This document shows positions 10,270 through 20,360 of a stretch of DNA of 64,000 bases, piece by piece. The notes under the pieces are model-generated. The model was not told where the DNA came from. It searched no databases and worked only from the letters and a program-made list of their open reading frames with translations. Position 1 is the stretch's first letter. The number at the start of each line of letters is the position of its first letter. The stretch lies in contig NC_056003.1 in assembly GCF_018446385.1 (NCBI RefSeq), forward strand, positions 21,883,198-21,947,197, written 5' to 3'. Origin of the DNA: Zingiber officinale. Taxonomy: Eukaryota > Streptophyta > Magnoliopsida > Zingiberales > Zingiberaceae. The position numbers and the translations under genes were made by a program.

Positions 10270-12899
10270 TGTTAGAGTGTATACTAAAAGTCTAGCTTTT
10301 TGTATAAACAATCATTTTGAAATAAGAATCACATTGGTCAAATGTCTACATTTATGCTAAGTGTAGTTGTCCATTTAATTTATATTGAAGATAACATGGT
10401 GTGAGGAGACACACAAAAATTCATGTTATCAGTTCCTTATAAATTATAAACAGTTGCTCACAACCAAGATAGAACGAGACAAACCATTGGAGTGGTTGTA
10501 GTGTAATTAAGTATTAGTTTATCTTGACTAATAAATTATACTAGTACACTATGAGTGTATTGAGCAGGACCATTGGAGGTAGTTTCTTTTATACTGACTA
10601 TATTAAAGAACAAAATCTCTGTTATTATGTAATTACGTACTCTTAATCATGATATAATAACAAGCACGTATACTTAATATTTATTTCTTTAATTTATCAA
10701 AGGTGTGATTTAGTTCGATAAATCAATAGACCCGATAAGTTGAGAAATGATATTATTTATATGGTGTGTTGTTGATTATAGAATGAAACTGTGTCCTAGT
10801 AATCTAGGTTGATGATGTCCCCTTGAGGAGCTCATAAGGATTGTCATGTAAACTCTGCAGGTGGACTTAGTCCGACATGACAATAAGGTCGAGTGGTACT
10901 ACTCTTGGAACTAGATATTAATTAAGTGAGTTGTCAGTAACTCATTTAATTAGTGGCCATTCAATATCTTAAACACAGGAAGATTAACGTACTCATAATA
11001 AGAAGGAGCTCATATTGTAATATGGGATTGGTGCGGTAGTGCAATAATAACTCTTTAGTGGAATGAGATATTATTGATGAATTTGAGTTGGGTGTTCGGG
11101 GCGAACACGGGAAGCTCAAGCTCATCGGGAGACCAAAACCAATTCCTCCTCTAGGTCCCTATTGTAGCCTCTTATTTATAAAGTCTTATATCCACCATCA
11201 CCCAACTTCTTACCCACCTCTTGGTGGCCGGCCAAGCCTAGCTTAGAGCCCAAGCTAGGGCCGACCAAACCAAACCAAGAAGGGAGCCAAGTTGTGGCTG
11301 ACCCTAGCTTGGAGCCCAAGCAAGGGTGGCCGGCCACATTAAGATTAAGAGCAATGATATGCACAAGGAAAAAAACTCAATGAAAACCTCAAGGATAGAC
11401 ACATAAAGTCATGGCCCACCATTTCACTTTTTGTGGGCCCCATCACTTTATGTGTCTATCCTTGAGGTTTTCATTGAGTTTTTTTCCTTGTGCATATCAT
11501 TTTTCTAAGATTAAATGGAGGTTTTAAATTTTAAATCTTTCCTTATGTGGAAGCCATGATTTTAAAAGAGAGTTTTTAAAATTTTAAATCTTTCCTTTTA
11601 TAGCTTTCTACAAAGGATTAAGAGAAAGGTTAGATATCTTTCCTTATTTGTAGTTAAAAGGAATATTTTAATTTTTGATAAAACTTTCCTTTTTTGCAAC
11701 CATCCACATATTTTAAAAGAAATATTTTAATTTATATAATTTTCCTTTTACAACCAATAAGGGATTTAAAGAAAGAAATTTTTTAATTAAAATTTCTTAC
11801 CGAAATCAATAAGGAAGTTTTAATTTTATGTTTAAAACTTTCCTTTTTTGGAGCAATAGATATGGCCGACCATGACAAGTATAAAAGGGAGTTTTAAAAC
11901 TTTGTTTTTTAGTCATTGGCAAGGAATATAAGGAAGTTTTAATTATGTTTAAAATTTTTCTTATTTGCCAAGACCAAGGAATATAAAAGAGAAGGAGGGG
12001 GTGTCTCACCCAACAACACTTCTATTATTCTTCCTCTCTTATTCCTTGTGGCCGGTCCTTCCTCTTCCCCTTTCTTCTTCTTTGTGGATGGCGACATCTA
12101 CCTCTTGGAGCTTCATTGGTGGCTGGATTTCACTTGAAGAAGAAAAAGAGAAAGGTGGCATTGTTTCCTAACATCCCTTGGAGATTGGTTGGTGGTCGAG
12201 ACTCATCATCCTTTGGAGGTTGTTGGTGGCCGAAACTTGGAAGCAAGAAGAGAAGGTTTGGTTGGATTTCATCTTGGTAGATCGTCGCCCACACGTCGTC
12301 CAAGAGAAGGAGAGGAATATAATAGAAGATCAAGAGGTCTATAAGGTACAAAAGGTATAACTAGTTATTAGTTTCCGCATCATAACTAGTTAATATTTTG
12401 TATAGATCTTGGAAAACCAAACACAAGAGGTTATCGGTTTAGTTATCATTTTTGTTATCGATTTTCATTTTGATTTCATCTTTCGATATTGTGCTTCTAT
12501 TGAGGTCTCTATAATTAAACCTAGTTTACTGTAAGAAGTTAAATATCTGATTTCTTTGTGAGGCTTTATCTAGGAAGTGGTGGATGATCTCATACCCAAG
12601 AAGGCCTAGTCCCTCGCTATGTTTAACCTGGAAGCCAATCTTTGAAATAGATATTTGATAACTTCTGTAATATGGTTTAACTTAGGAAGATCACATCGGT
12701 TGAACTTGGAGTAAGAATGTTAAGTTTCGTTCCCAATCCAAGTTTAACTTCTAAAGGAAAATTTTGGATTAATAATGTTAAGCATTGTTTGCAATCCAAA
12801 TTTAACTTTAGTGGAGCACATGGGTAGCTAGGATAGTTCTATACTTGTACAAATTTTTGTACAGAGGAACTAGGACAGTATTCCGAGTAGCAACCAACA
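10270..12899 (+). repeat. 5' LTR of the Tork/Angela-like element
   Basis: Starts TGTTAGAGTGTATACT, ends GCAACCAACA; 2630 bp, or 2464 bp without the MITE and its duplicated target. A TATA-like TTATTTATAAAG lies near 11170. Downstream are two hairpins built on CCTAGCTT/AAGCTAGG and two GGCCGGCC words. A block at about 12545-12650 is also found in the 3' non-coding part of the SIRE-like element at 19797-19905. Frames at 11806-12360 are LTR sequence, not genes. Confidence 0.95.
11349..11505. mobile_element. MULE-type MITE (157 bp) in the 5' LTR only
   Basis: The piece is almost a perfect hairpin: both arms carry AATGATATGCACAAGG followed by about 40 further matching bases, around a short GGGCC-rich loop. 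It is flanked by the 9-bp duplication TAAGATTAA (11340-11348 and 11506-11514). The 3' LTR has a single uninterrupted copy of this target near 23181-23190, proving insertion after the retrotransposon landed. A 9-bp duplication with long inverted repeats fits Mutator-like elements. Confidence 0.9.
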
Positions 12900-12901
12900 A
12901 C

Positions 12902-12913
12902 TGGTATCAGAGT
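12902..12913 (+). promoter_or_regulatory. Primer binding site
   Basis: TGGTATCAGAGT starting three bases after the LTR end; one mismatch to the initiator Met tRNA site at the last position. Confidence 0.9.
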
Positions 12914-14006
12914 TAGGATATACCTCTGTGTGTTTGGTTATTAGTTTAATTATGCACATGTCATATATATTTTAGGCAGGATAATAGTAGGATGTGCAAA
13001 TAGATTAACTCTGTAGTTGCAGGCTCCAACTATTATGGCCTATTATGATTGTGTGTGATTGGACCCTCAGACATGTCGAGGGCATTTTATGTGTGCATGA
13101 TTGTATGTATTAAAATACAGTAGGAGCTGTATTAGTTTTAGGATTTTACATTATTGTTTGATCTAGACTCTATGTACATTCTTTTGTGGAATATAGGATC
13201 GATATATGTAAAATTTTATTTTATCGCGGATCATATCCTTGCGAGGCGTGGTGCTATTTGAGGACCAGAGGCGCAGCGGAAAAAGAAGCAAGATAGATAT
13301 GGCGACAAGACCCAATTGCGGTGGCTAAAGATGACAGCAGCTAGGGTTGGCAGCACACGGAGGACAGTGATGGAAGAGACCATAATAGTTAGAAAATTGA
13401 TTTTTCATATTTATTGCTTTTATTTGCTGTGATGTGTGTGTGCATGTTAAAATCCTCATCTTAAATAACTAAGTGGGAGAGGGATTAGTAGATAAATTCC
13501 ACGGTCTCCATTACTGGTTTGTAAGTGATGTAAACAAACTTGCGCGTTGGCTCTGAGTGCCTCCCTCCACATCGGATGAGTTTGTTTACGGATCACTAGA
13601 TCAAACTTCCTTTATGGATGATTATAGGAAATTATTTAGGAGCGTGTGATCTTCTCCAACTGAAGGGGCACAATCCTATTTAATGGACTAAGTATCAAGT
13701 AATGGTATACACTTAGGCACATTTAATAGTATCCTCCGATCCCCATCGGAGTCACTGCTATTATTTGTGTGACCAAAGGAATACCAACTATTAATTTTGT
13801 TTGTCATAAAGTTAGGATGACAAGAATAAAATTAATAGGTAAAACCTCCTCTTACAAATGTTTGAATTTGTATACGTCCACACTAACGTGGCATACAAAA
13901 TTCACAGTGTTTTTAGGTGTTGGTGAATTTAAATAATATTGTTTGAGGACTCAATATTATTCTAAATTCTAAAGTATTGACCAAAACCTATTTTGTGATT
14001 CTTAGG
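12914..14006 (+). other. Leader of the Tork/Angela-like element
   Basis: Long non-coding leader. It contains a more GC-rich stretch (about 13245-13390) absent from the related element at 9083-9797. No open frame was identified in it. Confidence 0.6.
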
Positions 14007-15238
14007 ATGACTTTCAACTCACTGGCTATTATTCTGAAAGAGAACAAACTTACTGGTCCCAATTATATAGATTGGAAAAGAAACCTGGACATTGTCCTAA
14101 CTGTGAAGGCTATAAGTTTGTACTAATGGAGGTCTGCCCTAATGTACCTAATAGCGATTTTAGTGAAGAGGAGATTGAGTATCATAGGAAATGGGTCAAG
14201 GCAAATGAGATGGCACGGTGTTACATTTTGGCTTCAATGTCAAATGTGTTGCAACATCAGCAGCAGGACATGCCATCTGCCTATAACATGATGAGCAATC
14301 TCAAGGATCTCTTCGGACACCAGAATTGGGATGTTAGGCAACTGGCTATGAGAAACTTAATGACAGCCACCATGACAGAGGGGACACCTGTAAGGGATCA
14401 TATCCTCAAGATGATGACTTACTTGAATGAGATACAAATCCTTGGAGCTGAAATCGATGGGGATACCCAGGTCAATATAATTCTCCAATCGTACCCAAAA
14501 GTTTTGAGCAGTTCCGCCTGAACTACAATATGAATAAAAGGATTTATTCATTGACAGAACTACTGACAGAACTTCAGGCAGTAGAAGACCTATTTCATCA
14601 TAATTCTCAAATTCACTTTGTTGAAAATGTTTCTACTTCTAAGTCGAAAGGCAAGAAGAAGAAGAAGAAGAAGAAACAAGCTGGTTTGGCAAAGAAAGTG
14701 AATCGATCTCTAAGTACTGGACTAAAAGCAGGAGTGAAGAAGCTGAAGGGCAACTGCTTCATTTGCAAGCAGTCTGGACATTGGAAGGCGGATTGTCCTC
14801 GTAGAAAAGAGAACAATAAAGGTATATCTTATTCTCTAGTTATTGAAACATGTTTAGCGGTGTTATCTACCAGTACCTGGTGTGTAGATACAGGAGCCAC
14901 TGATCATGTCTGCAATACATTGCAGGGGTTCCAGGAAACCCGACGACTATATGAAGGAGAGATAACCGTCTACATGGGAAATGCTACGAAAGTGACAGCT
15001 GTTGCAGTGGGAGATGTTTACTTATCATTTGATAGGAATAGAAATTTGATTTTGAGAAATTGTCTTTATGTACCAGGTTTTAGAAAGAATTTAATTTCAG
15101 TTTCTAAACTATTTTTGGATGGATATACTGTTTCTTTTGATGACAAAGTGGTTATCAAGAAGAATAGGTTAGTCATCTGTTCTGGTACATTAATTGGCAA
15201 TTTGTATACTCTTAATTTGATAACTCCCACAAAGCAAT
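14007..15238 (+). pseudogene. Tork/Angela-like gag and protease, frameshifted
   Basis: The ATG at 14007 opens the gag N-terminus (LTGPNYIDWKRN). The frame is lost near 14103, continues as 14072-14521 (ARCYILASMSNVLQH block), is lost again at the A-run near 14497-14500 and resumes at 14530-15240. The last part holds a basic lysine run, a CCHC zinc knuckle (CFICKQSGHWKADC, about 14755-14796) and the copia aspartic protease motif DTGATDHVC (about 14887-14913). Protease and gag are fused in one frame, as usual for Ty1/copia. At least two small indels and the stop at 15238 make it non-functional. Confidence 0.9.
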
Positions 15239-15240
15239 AA

Positions 15241-16140
15241 ATAGAAATTAATAACACATCCTCTAATTCTAATAAGAGAAAGGAACCTTCGAAAATGAAC
15301 CAAACATATCTTTGGCATCTAAGACTTGGTCATATTAACTTGAGTAGGATTCAAAGGCTAATAGCCAATGGACTTTTGGGTTCATTAGTGTTGGAAAACT
15401 TTCCAACCTGCGAATCTTGCTTGGAAGGAAAAATGACCAAGAGACCTTTTAAGGCCAAGGGGTATAGAGCAAAAGATGTGTTGGAATTGGTTCATTCTGA
15501 TTTGTGTGGACCTATGACTATCCAGGCGAGAGGTGGTTTCGAATATTTCGTCTCTTTTATAGATGACTATTCGAGATATGGGTACATTTACTTGTTACGC
15601 CGCAAGTCTGAGTGCTTTGATAAGTTCAAAGAGTACAAGGCTGATGTGGAGAAACGTCACAGTAAAAGTATCAAGACACTACAATCTGATCGTGGTGGCG
15701 AGTACCTCTCAAGAGATTTTAGGAATTACTTATCAAAGGTTGGAATTCAATCCCAATTGTCTGCACCTGGTACACCCCAACAGAATAGTGTGGCAGAACG
15801 AAGGAATAGGACTCTTATGGAAATGGTTAGATTGATGATGAGTTATTCAGAATTACCAAGTTCATTCTGGGGATATGCTTTAGAAACGGCAGTGTACATT
15901 CTTACCTGGTACCTTCTAAATCAGTACCTGCTACTCCCATGGAATTGTGGAATGGGCCTAAGCCTAGTCTAAGTCATATTCGGATATGGGGTAGTCCAAC
16001 ACATGCGCTGAAGGGAGATACTGATAAGTTAGAATCTCGTACAGAAGTTCGCCTGTTTATAGGTTATCCAAAAGGAACGAAAGGAGGTTTGTTTTATAGT
16101 CCTAAAGATCAGAAGGTCATTGTTAGCACGAATGCCTGAT
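15241..16140 (+). pseudogene. Copia GAG-pre-integrase and integrase, broken
   Basis: The frame 15295-15972 begins with WHLRLGHINLSRIQ (the HHCC zinc-binding part, with CESCLEGK at about 15410), then HSDLCGPM, FIDDYSRYGY (first core Asp), LQSDRGGEY (second Asp) and SAPGTPQQNSVAERRNRT with the catalytic Glu. So the D-D-35-E core is visible. The frame shifts near 15915 into 15939-16139 (FIGYPKGTKGG, the integrase C-terminal GKGY-like part) and stops at 16137-16139. Confidence 0.9.
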
Positions 16141-17236
16141 TTTTAGAAGAGGACTATGTAATAAACCATAAGCCCATGAGTGAAATTGTTCTAGAAGAAA
16201 TGAGAGAGGACACGTCTACTTTAGTACCACCAGTGTAAGATGAAATATCACAAGAAACTACAACACGTATCACAAATGATACACAACTACAGACAGTGCC
16301 TTGTCGTAGTGAGAGGGTTGTGAGACAACCTGAAATATTCATGTTTTTGGGAGAGTGTTCGGACTTGATCCCAGGTAAACATGAAAAACATGAACCTGAT
16401 CCCCGAACATATGACGAAGCACTCCAAGATAAAGATGCAGCATCTTGGCAAAGAGCAATGAATTCAGAAATAGAATCTATGTATTCTAACAAAGTCTGGG
16501 AGCTAGTAGAACCATCAAATAGTGTAAAAGTTATTGGATGTAAATGGATCTATAAAAGGAAAAGAGGGGCAGATGGGAAGGTGGAAACCTTCAAAGCAAG
16601 GCTTGTTGCGAAGGGGTATACTCAGAAAGAGGTAATCGATTATGAGGAAATTTTTTCACCAGTAGCTATGCTTAAGTCTATCCGGATACTCTTATCTATT
16701 GCTGCTCATATGGATTATGAGGTTTGGCAAATGGATGTCAAGACAGCTTTCCTTAACGGAAGTCTTGAAGAAAACATCCATATGAAGCAACCAGAGGGGT
16801 TTATTGCAAAGGGCAAAGAGCATCTAGTGTGTAAGCTCAATCGGTTGATTTATGGACTGAAACAAGCTTTAAGATCTTGGAACATCTAGTTTAATGAAGT
16901 AATCCAGTCATATGGATTTATTCAGTGTTCAAATGAGTCTAGTGTATACAAGAAGTGTGATGGAAACGTGGTGGTATTTCTTATACTATACGTAGATGAC
17001 ATTTTGTTAGTTGGAAACAATATCAAAGTGTTGTCGGAAGTAAGGGTATGGTTGTCCAAGTAATTCGATATGAAGGACTTGGGAGAATGTGCACATATTC
17101 TCAGGATCAAAGTAATAAGGGATCACAAGAAAAGAATGTTGTACTTTTCCCAAGCTTCATATATCGATACAATCCTAGCTCGTTTTGGCATGCAAGACTC
17201 CAAGAAAGGTTTTCTACCTTTTAGGCATGGAGTATC
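16141..17236 (+). pseudogene. Copia reverse transcriptase, broken and interrupted
   Basis: From about 16296 the sequence reads through the copia RT linker and RT: WQRAMNSEIESM, GCKWIYKRKRG, RLVAKGYTQ, DYEEIFSPV, QMDVKTAFLNG (first catalytic Asp), LIYGLKQA and, at about 16990-17010, YVDDILLV, the intact active-site pair. Stops occur at 16887 and near 17060, plus others upstream (16137, 16236). At 17236 the frame is cut by the SIRE-like element and resumes at 21344. Confidence 0.9.
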
Positions 17237-18243
17237 TGTTGGAACCCCAAGGTTGGTTTTGGTGTGATCAACAAGTTAAGTTAGGTTCTGTTGTTTTCTA
17301 ACCTTGTGTCTAAGTGTGCAGGAGCTTAGGAGCACAGGTACTCGAGCGGAAGACGCAGCTAGCGAGAAGGACGGCACGCAGTGCATCCGAGGGACGAGGC
17401 GCTGCGGAAGAGTACACCGGCGGACGAGAAGGAAGTGCGCGCAATGGTTCCGAGGTACGAAAGTCGGAGCGGAAGATTGCTCGGGGAGCAAGAGACGCAG
17501 CTAGCGCGAAGGTCGGCACGGGGTGCGATCGAGGGACGAAGTCTGCGGATGAGTACGCTGGTGGACGAGAAGGGACACGCGGCAATTCCGAGGGACGAGA
17601 AGCCGGAGGGAAGCACGCTCGAGAAGACCGGAAGATGGGTTCGGGTGAGCCCTATTCCGGATGTCAGAGATCACCCAATCAAGCGGATCCGGAGCAGAAG
17701 ACCCGGACCGAGACGGGGACTTAACGGAGAAGTGGTCCCGGACAAAAAGTCAACCGCAGTTGACTTTTTGCTCCGGGGCGCCCGGAACCAATCCGGGCGC
17801 CCGGACCCTGATTTTGACCAAGATCGCGATTTACGTGATCTGAACGTTGGGGGATAAAACTTTATCCCCCCCAGGGCGCCCGGAACCCTTCCAGGCGCCC
17901 CGACCAAGGCTATAAATATAGCCTTGGTCCAGAAGCTCTTCATCAGTTCAGAAATTGTAAACAACACTTGTGTGCTTCCACTGTTTAGATTAGCTTCTGT
18001 CTTTCTGTGCTTACACTGCTGTAAACGAGGCTTCTCCGCCTGAAGGAGCTCTTAGTGTGATCTTCATCCTTGGATTAACAACCTCCCCGGTTGTAACCAA
18101 GTCAAATTCGGTGCCTCGTTTTTATGCTCTATTTTCTGTTTAATCTATTTTTTATGTGTTAGCTTAATCGTACGAGAAAGAGTTGTGTTTGATTTTTCAG
18201 GGCTATTCAACCCCCCCTTCTGGCCGACCGCATCGGTCCAACA
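17237..18243 (+). repeat. 5' LTR of the gag-only SIRE-like element
   Basis: Starts TGTTGGAACCCC, ends CATCGGTCCAACA; 1007 bp. The U3 end (17743-17929) is a run of inverted repeats: 12-bp arms at 17743-17770, two GGGCGCCC palindromes 19 bp apart (17776, 17795), 10-bp arms at 17849-17870, two GGCGCC palindromes 19 bp apart (17875, 17894), and 13-bp arms at 17902-17929 that enclose the TATA box. The open frames here on both strands are an effect of the GC-rich, stop-poor sequence. Confidence 0.95.
17902..17929 (+). promoter_or_regulatory. TATA box inside a perfect inverted repeat
   Basis: The 13-bp arms GACCAAGGCTATA and TATAGCCTTGGTC flank AA, so TATAAATATA is the centre of a perfect 28-bp inverted repeat. 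The same sequence is at 20996-21023 in the 3' LTR. Confidence 0.8.
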
Positions 18244-18245
18244 AG

Positions 18246-18257
18246 TGGTATCAGAGC
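18246..18257 (+). promoter_or_regulatory. Primer binding site
   Basis: TGGTATCAGAGC, two bases after the LTR end. Confidence 0.95.
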
Positions 18258-18299
18258 CGAGGCGCTTCAGGAGGACTAACCGCCGAACGAAGCAACAAG

Positions 18300-19456
18300 A
18301 TGGCCGGATCCAACATCCACGCACCAAAATTCGAAGGGGACTTCGCTAGCTGGAAAAATCGAATGGAGGTATTTCTTGAAACAGATTATGATTTATTACT
18401 AACAATGGAATTTGGCTATGAAGCACCAGAGGGCAAAGCAAGAAATCAATGGTCAAAGAAGGAGCAGGCTGACCACGTGGCAAACAAGAAAGCAGAATTC
18501 CATCTGCTAAGTGTACTTCCAACACAAGAAGTCAATCGAGTCGGTACCTACAACTCGGCAAAGGAGCTTTGGGAGAAATTCCTGGAGTTACACGAAGGAA
18601 CATCCGAAGCCAAACTTGCAAGACGGGATTTACTTCGTAACCAGCTTACAAACCTCCGATTTGAAGAAGGTGAAACAATTGCACATCTACACTCGAGGAT
18701 TCAGGAACTCATCACTAGACTTACGAATCTTGGAGAAGAGGTAAGTAACCGAGATTCGCTAAGGTATGCCCTAAATTCCTTTCCTAGAAACTCAAAATGG
18801 GCATCACTAGTAGATGTCTTTTACATTTCAAAAGATCTAGAAAAATTTCATTAGACGAATTCTTTTCAACTTTTGAAGTGCATGAGTCAAGATGTGCAGG
18901 TCCGAAGGAGCCCAAGAATAATGTCGCTCTTAAAGCTTCGAGAGACGAACCTGAGTCAGAATCTTCTCTCGACGACGAGGAAATGGTAATGATGGTAAGA
19001 CGATTTAAAAATATTTGTAAATCTAGGAAATCTAACCATCCGCAGGGAAGAAAGAAAAGAACCATCCGCTGCTACCATTGCGATGAAGAAGGGCACGTCA
19101 AGGACAATTGCCCTAAACTGAAGAACAAAGGGAAGGATAAGGGTAAGAAGTCTATCCAAAAGCGCAAGGCCCTAAAAGCGACGTGGGACGATACGTCGTC
19201 GGAATCGGAAGTCGAGGAGTTCTCCGGGCTCGCGTTAATGGCGAGTCATCAAGACGATGACTGCGAGTCAAGCTCTTCCGAAATGAGCATCGAAAGCATC
19301 GATGAAGGGGGAGCCACGTCCGAAGAGAGCAGCAGTTCAGGGGGAGAAACCGACAACGAGATCGACAAGGTAAGTGAGGTACGATCTCTTCCTCCTGATA
19401 AAATATTTAAATTCATTAAAATTTTAACAAAAGATTGCTGCAAATTAGAAAATTAA
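18300..19456 (+). pseudogene. SIRE-like gag with one frameshift
   Basis: The ATG at 18300 (MAGSNIHAPKFEGDFASWKN) starts a gag whose N-terminal domain resembles the UBN2-type gag of copia elements, with ELWEKFLELHEGT and LTNLRFEEGETI blocks. The frame stops at 18852-18854. The reading continues one frame over, consistent with one base lost in the A-run at 18841-18845. The second part contains an acidic stretch and a CCHC zinc knuckle (CYHCDEEGHVKDNC, about 19071-19112) followed by a lysine-rich stretch and a Ser/Glu-rich tail. It is the only coding region of the element apart from the next entry. Confidence 0.9.
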
Positions 19457-19501
19457 AATAAAGATTTAAAAGCAATATTAGCTACATCTTGTCCGTTAGA
19501 A

Positions 19502-19756
19502 ATGCTAGATAAATCAAATTTAGAAAATGAAAAATTAAAATTAGAAATTCAAAATTTAAAAATTCAAGTAGAAAACTTGAAAAACTCTGCTTGCTCATCT
19601 AAAACCAATTTTAGAAGGTTCAATAATTTGAATTGGTATTATAGATATCACCAGGGACAAATTAAAAATATCTCTAGAAAATATGTCCCTAAGAAATTTT
19701 TAGTTAATCCAGTAGGTTGGAACCTTTATTGGGTTCCTAAATCTTGCTTAGTGTAA
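19502..19756 (+). pseudogene. Gag C-terminal coiled-coil fragment
   Basis: An 84-codon frame opens with LENEKLKLEIQNLKIQVENL, a clear leucine/asparagine heptad coiled coil as found downstream of the zinc knuckle in SIRE-type gag, and ends with a WYYRYHQ-type segment. It is separated from the preceding frame by a stop at 19454-19456 and about 45 bp. I infer it was once the gag C-terminus. Confidence 0.65.
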
Positions 19757-20347
19757 ATTTTAAAATCAAAGTTAGCGCTTTAAGTGAGAAAATTAAACAA
19801 AAATTTCTTTATGGGCTTTGACTAGAAAGTGGTTGTTGCTCCAATAACCAAGAAGGCCTAGTGCCTCGCCACTGCCTGGAAGCCAAATATTGAAATAAAT
19901 GTTTAATTAATAAAGCATTAATACTAGAATTATTTAATGCTTTAAAAAGTTATTCAAACATGTTTCAAAATTTTGACATAAATTTTTTTTAAATTCTATT
20001 TTCAAAAATAATTTTTACTTAGAGTTTTTTTCTGCTTTTATTGATTCAAAAATATTTTTCAAAATATTTAATTAAGTTTTATTGATTGCAAAATTCTTTT
20101 TCTAACTTAGAATCTTTTGACTTAGAAATTTTTTTTAAGGTAGCTTTTCAAAATTTTCTAAGTCTTTAACCCTTAGATTTTTTTTGGAACCCCATTTTTT
20201 TGTGATCAAAGGGGGAGAAGGATAAGTATAAGTCTAGGGGGAGGTAGCCTAAAACTATTTTTTTCTATTTTTGTGCACTAAATTGTAAATTTAGTTAGTT
20301 TATTTTTTGTCTAGTTAACCCTAGCTTAACTTGGGTTGATCACACCA
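19757..20347 (+). other. AT-rich 3' non-coding part of the gag-only element
   Basis: No frame. At 19797-19905 it carries a block (AAGAAGGCCTAGTGCCTCGC and flanks) shared with the Tork/Angela-like LTRs at about 12545 and 24243. The remainder is T-rich low-complexity sequence. Confidence 0.7.
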
Positions 20348-20360
20348 AAAAGGGGGAGAT
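20348..20360 (+). promoter_or_regulatory. Polypurine tract
   Basis: AAAAGGGGGAGAT immediately before the 3' LTR start at 20361; the plus-strand primer site for replication. Confidence 0.9.

Noticed and set aside
12130..12360. Frames on both strands in the Tork/Angela-like LTR, repeated at 23820-24050
   Set aside because: The recurrence is due to the LTR pair; the frames differ by substitutions without any sign of coding constraint.
17314..17857. Several overlapping plus- and minus-strand frames of 85-158 codons in the SIRE-like LTR (and the copy at 20400-20937)
   Set aside because: They lie wholly in an LTR, appear in all frames because the sequence is GC-rich and stop-poor, and are not conserved in frame between the two LTRs (11- and 19-bp indels).
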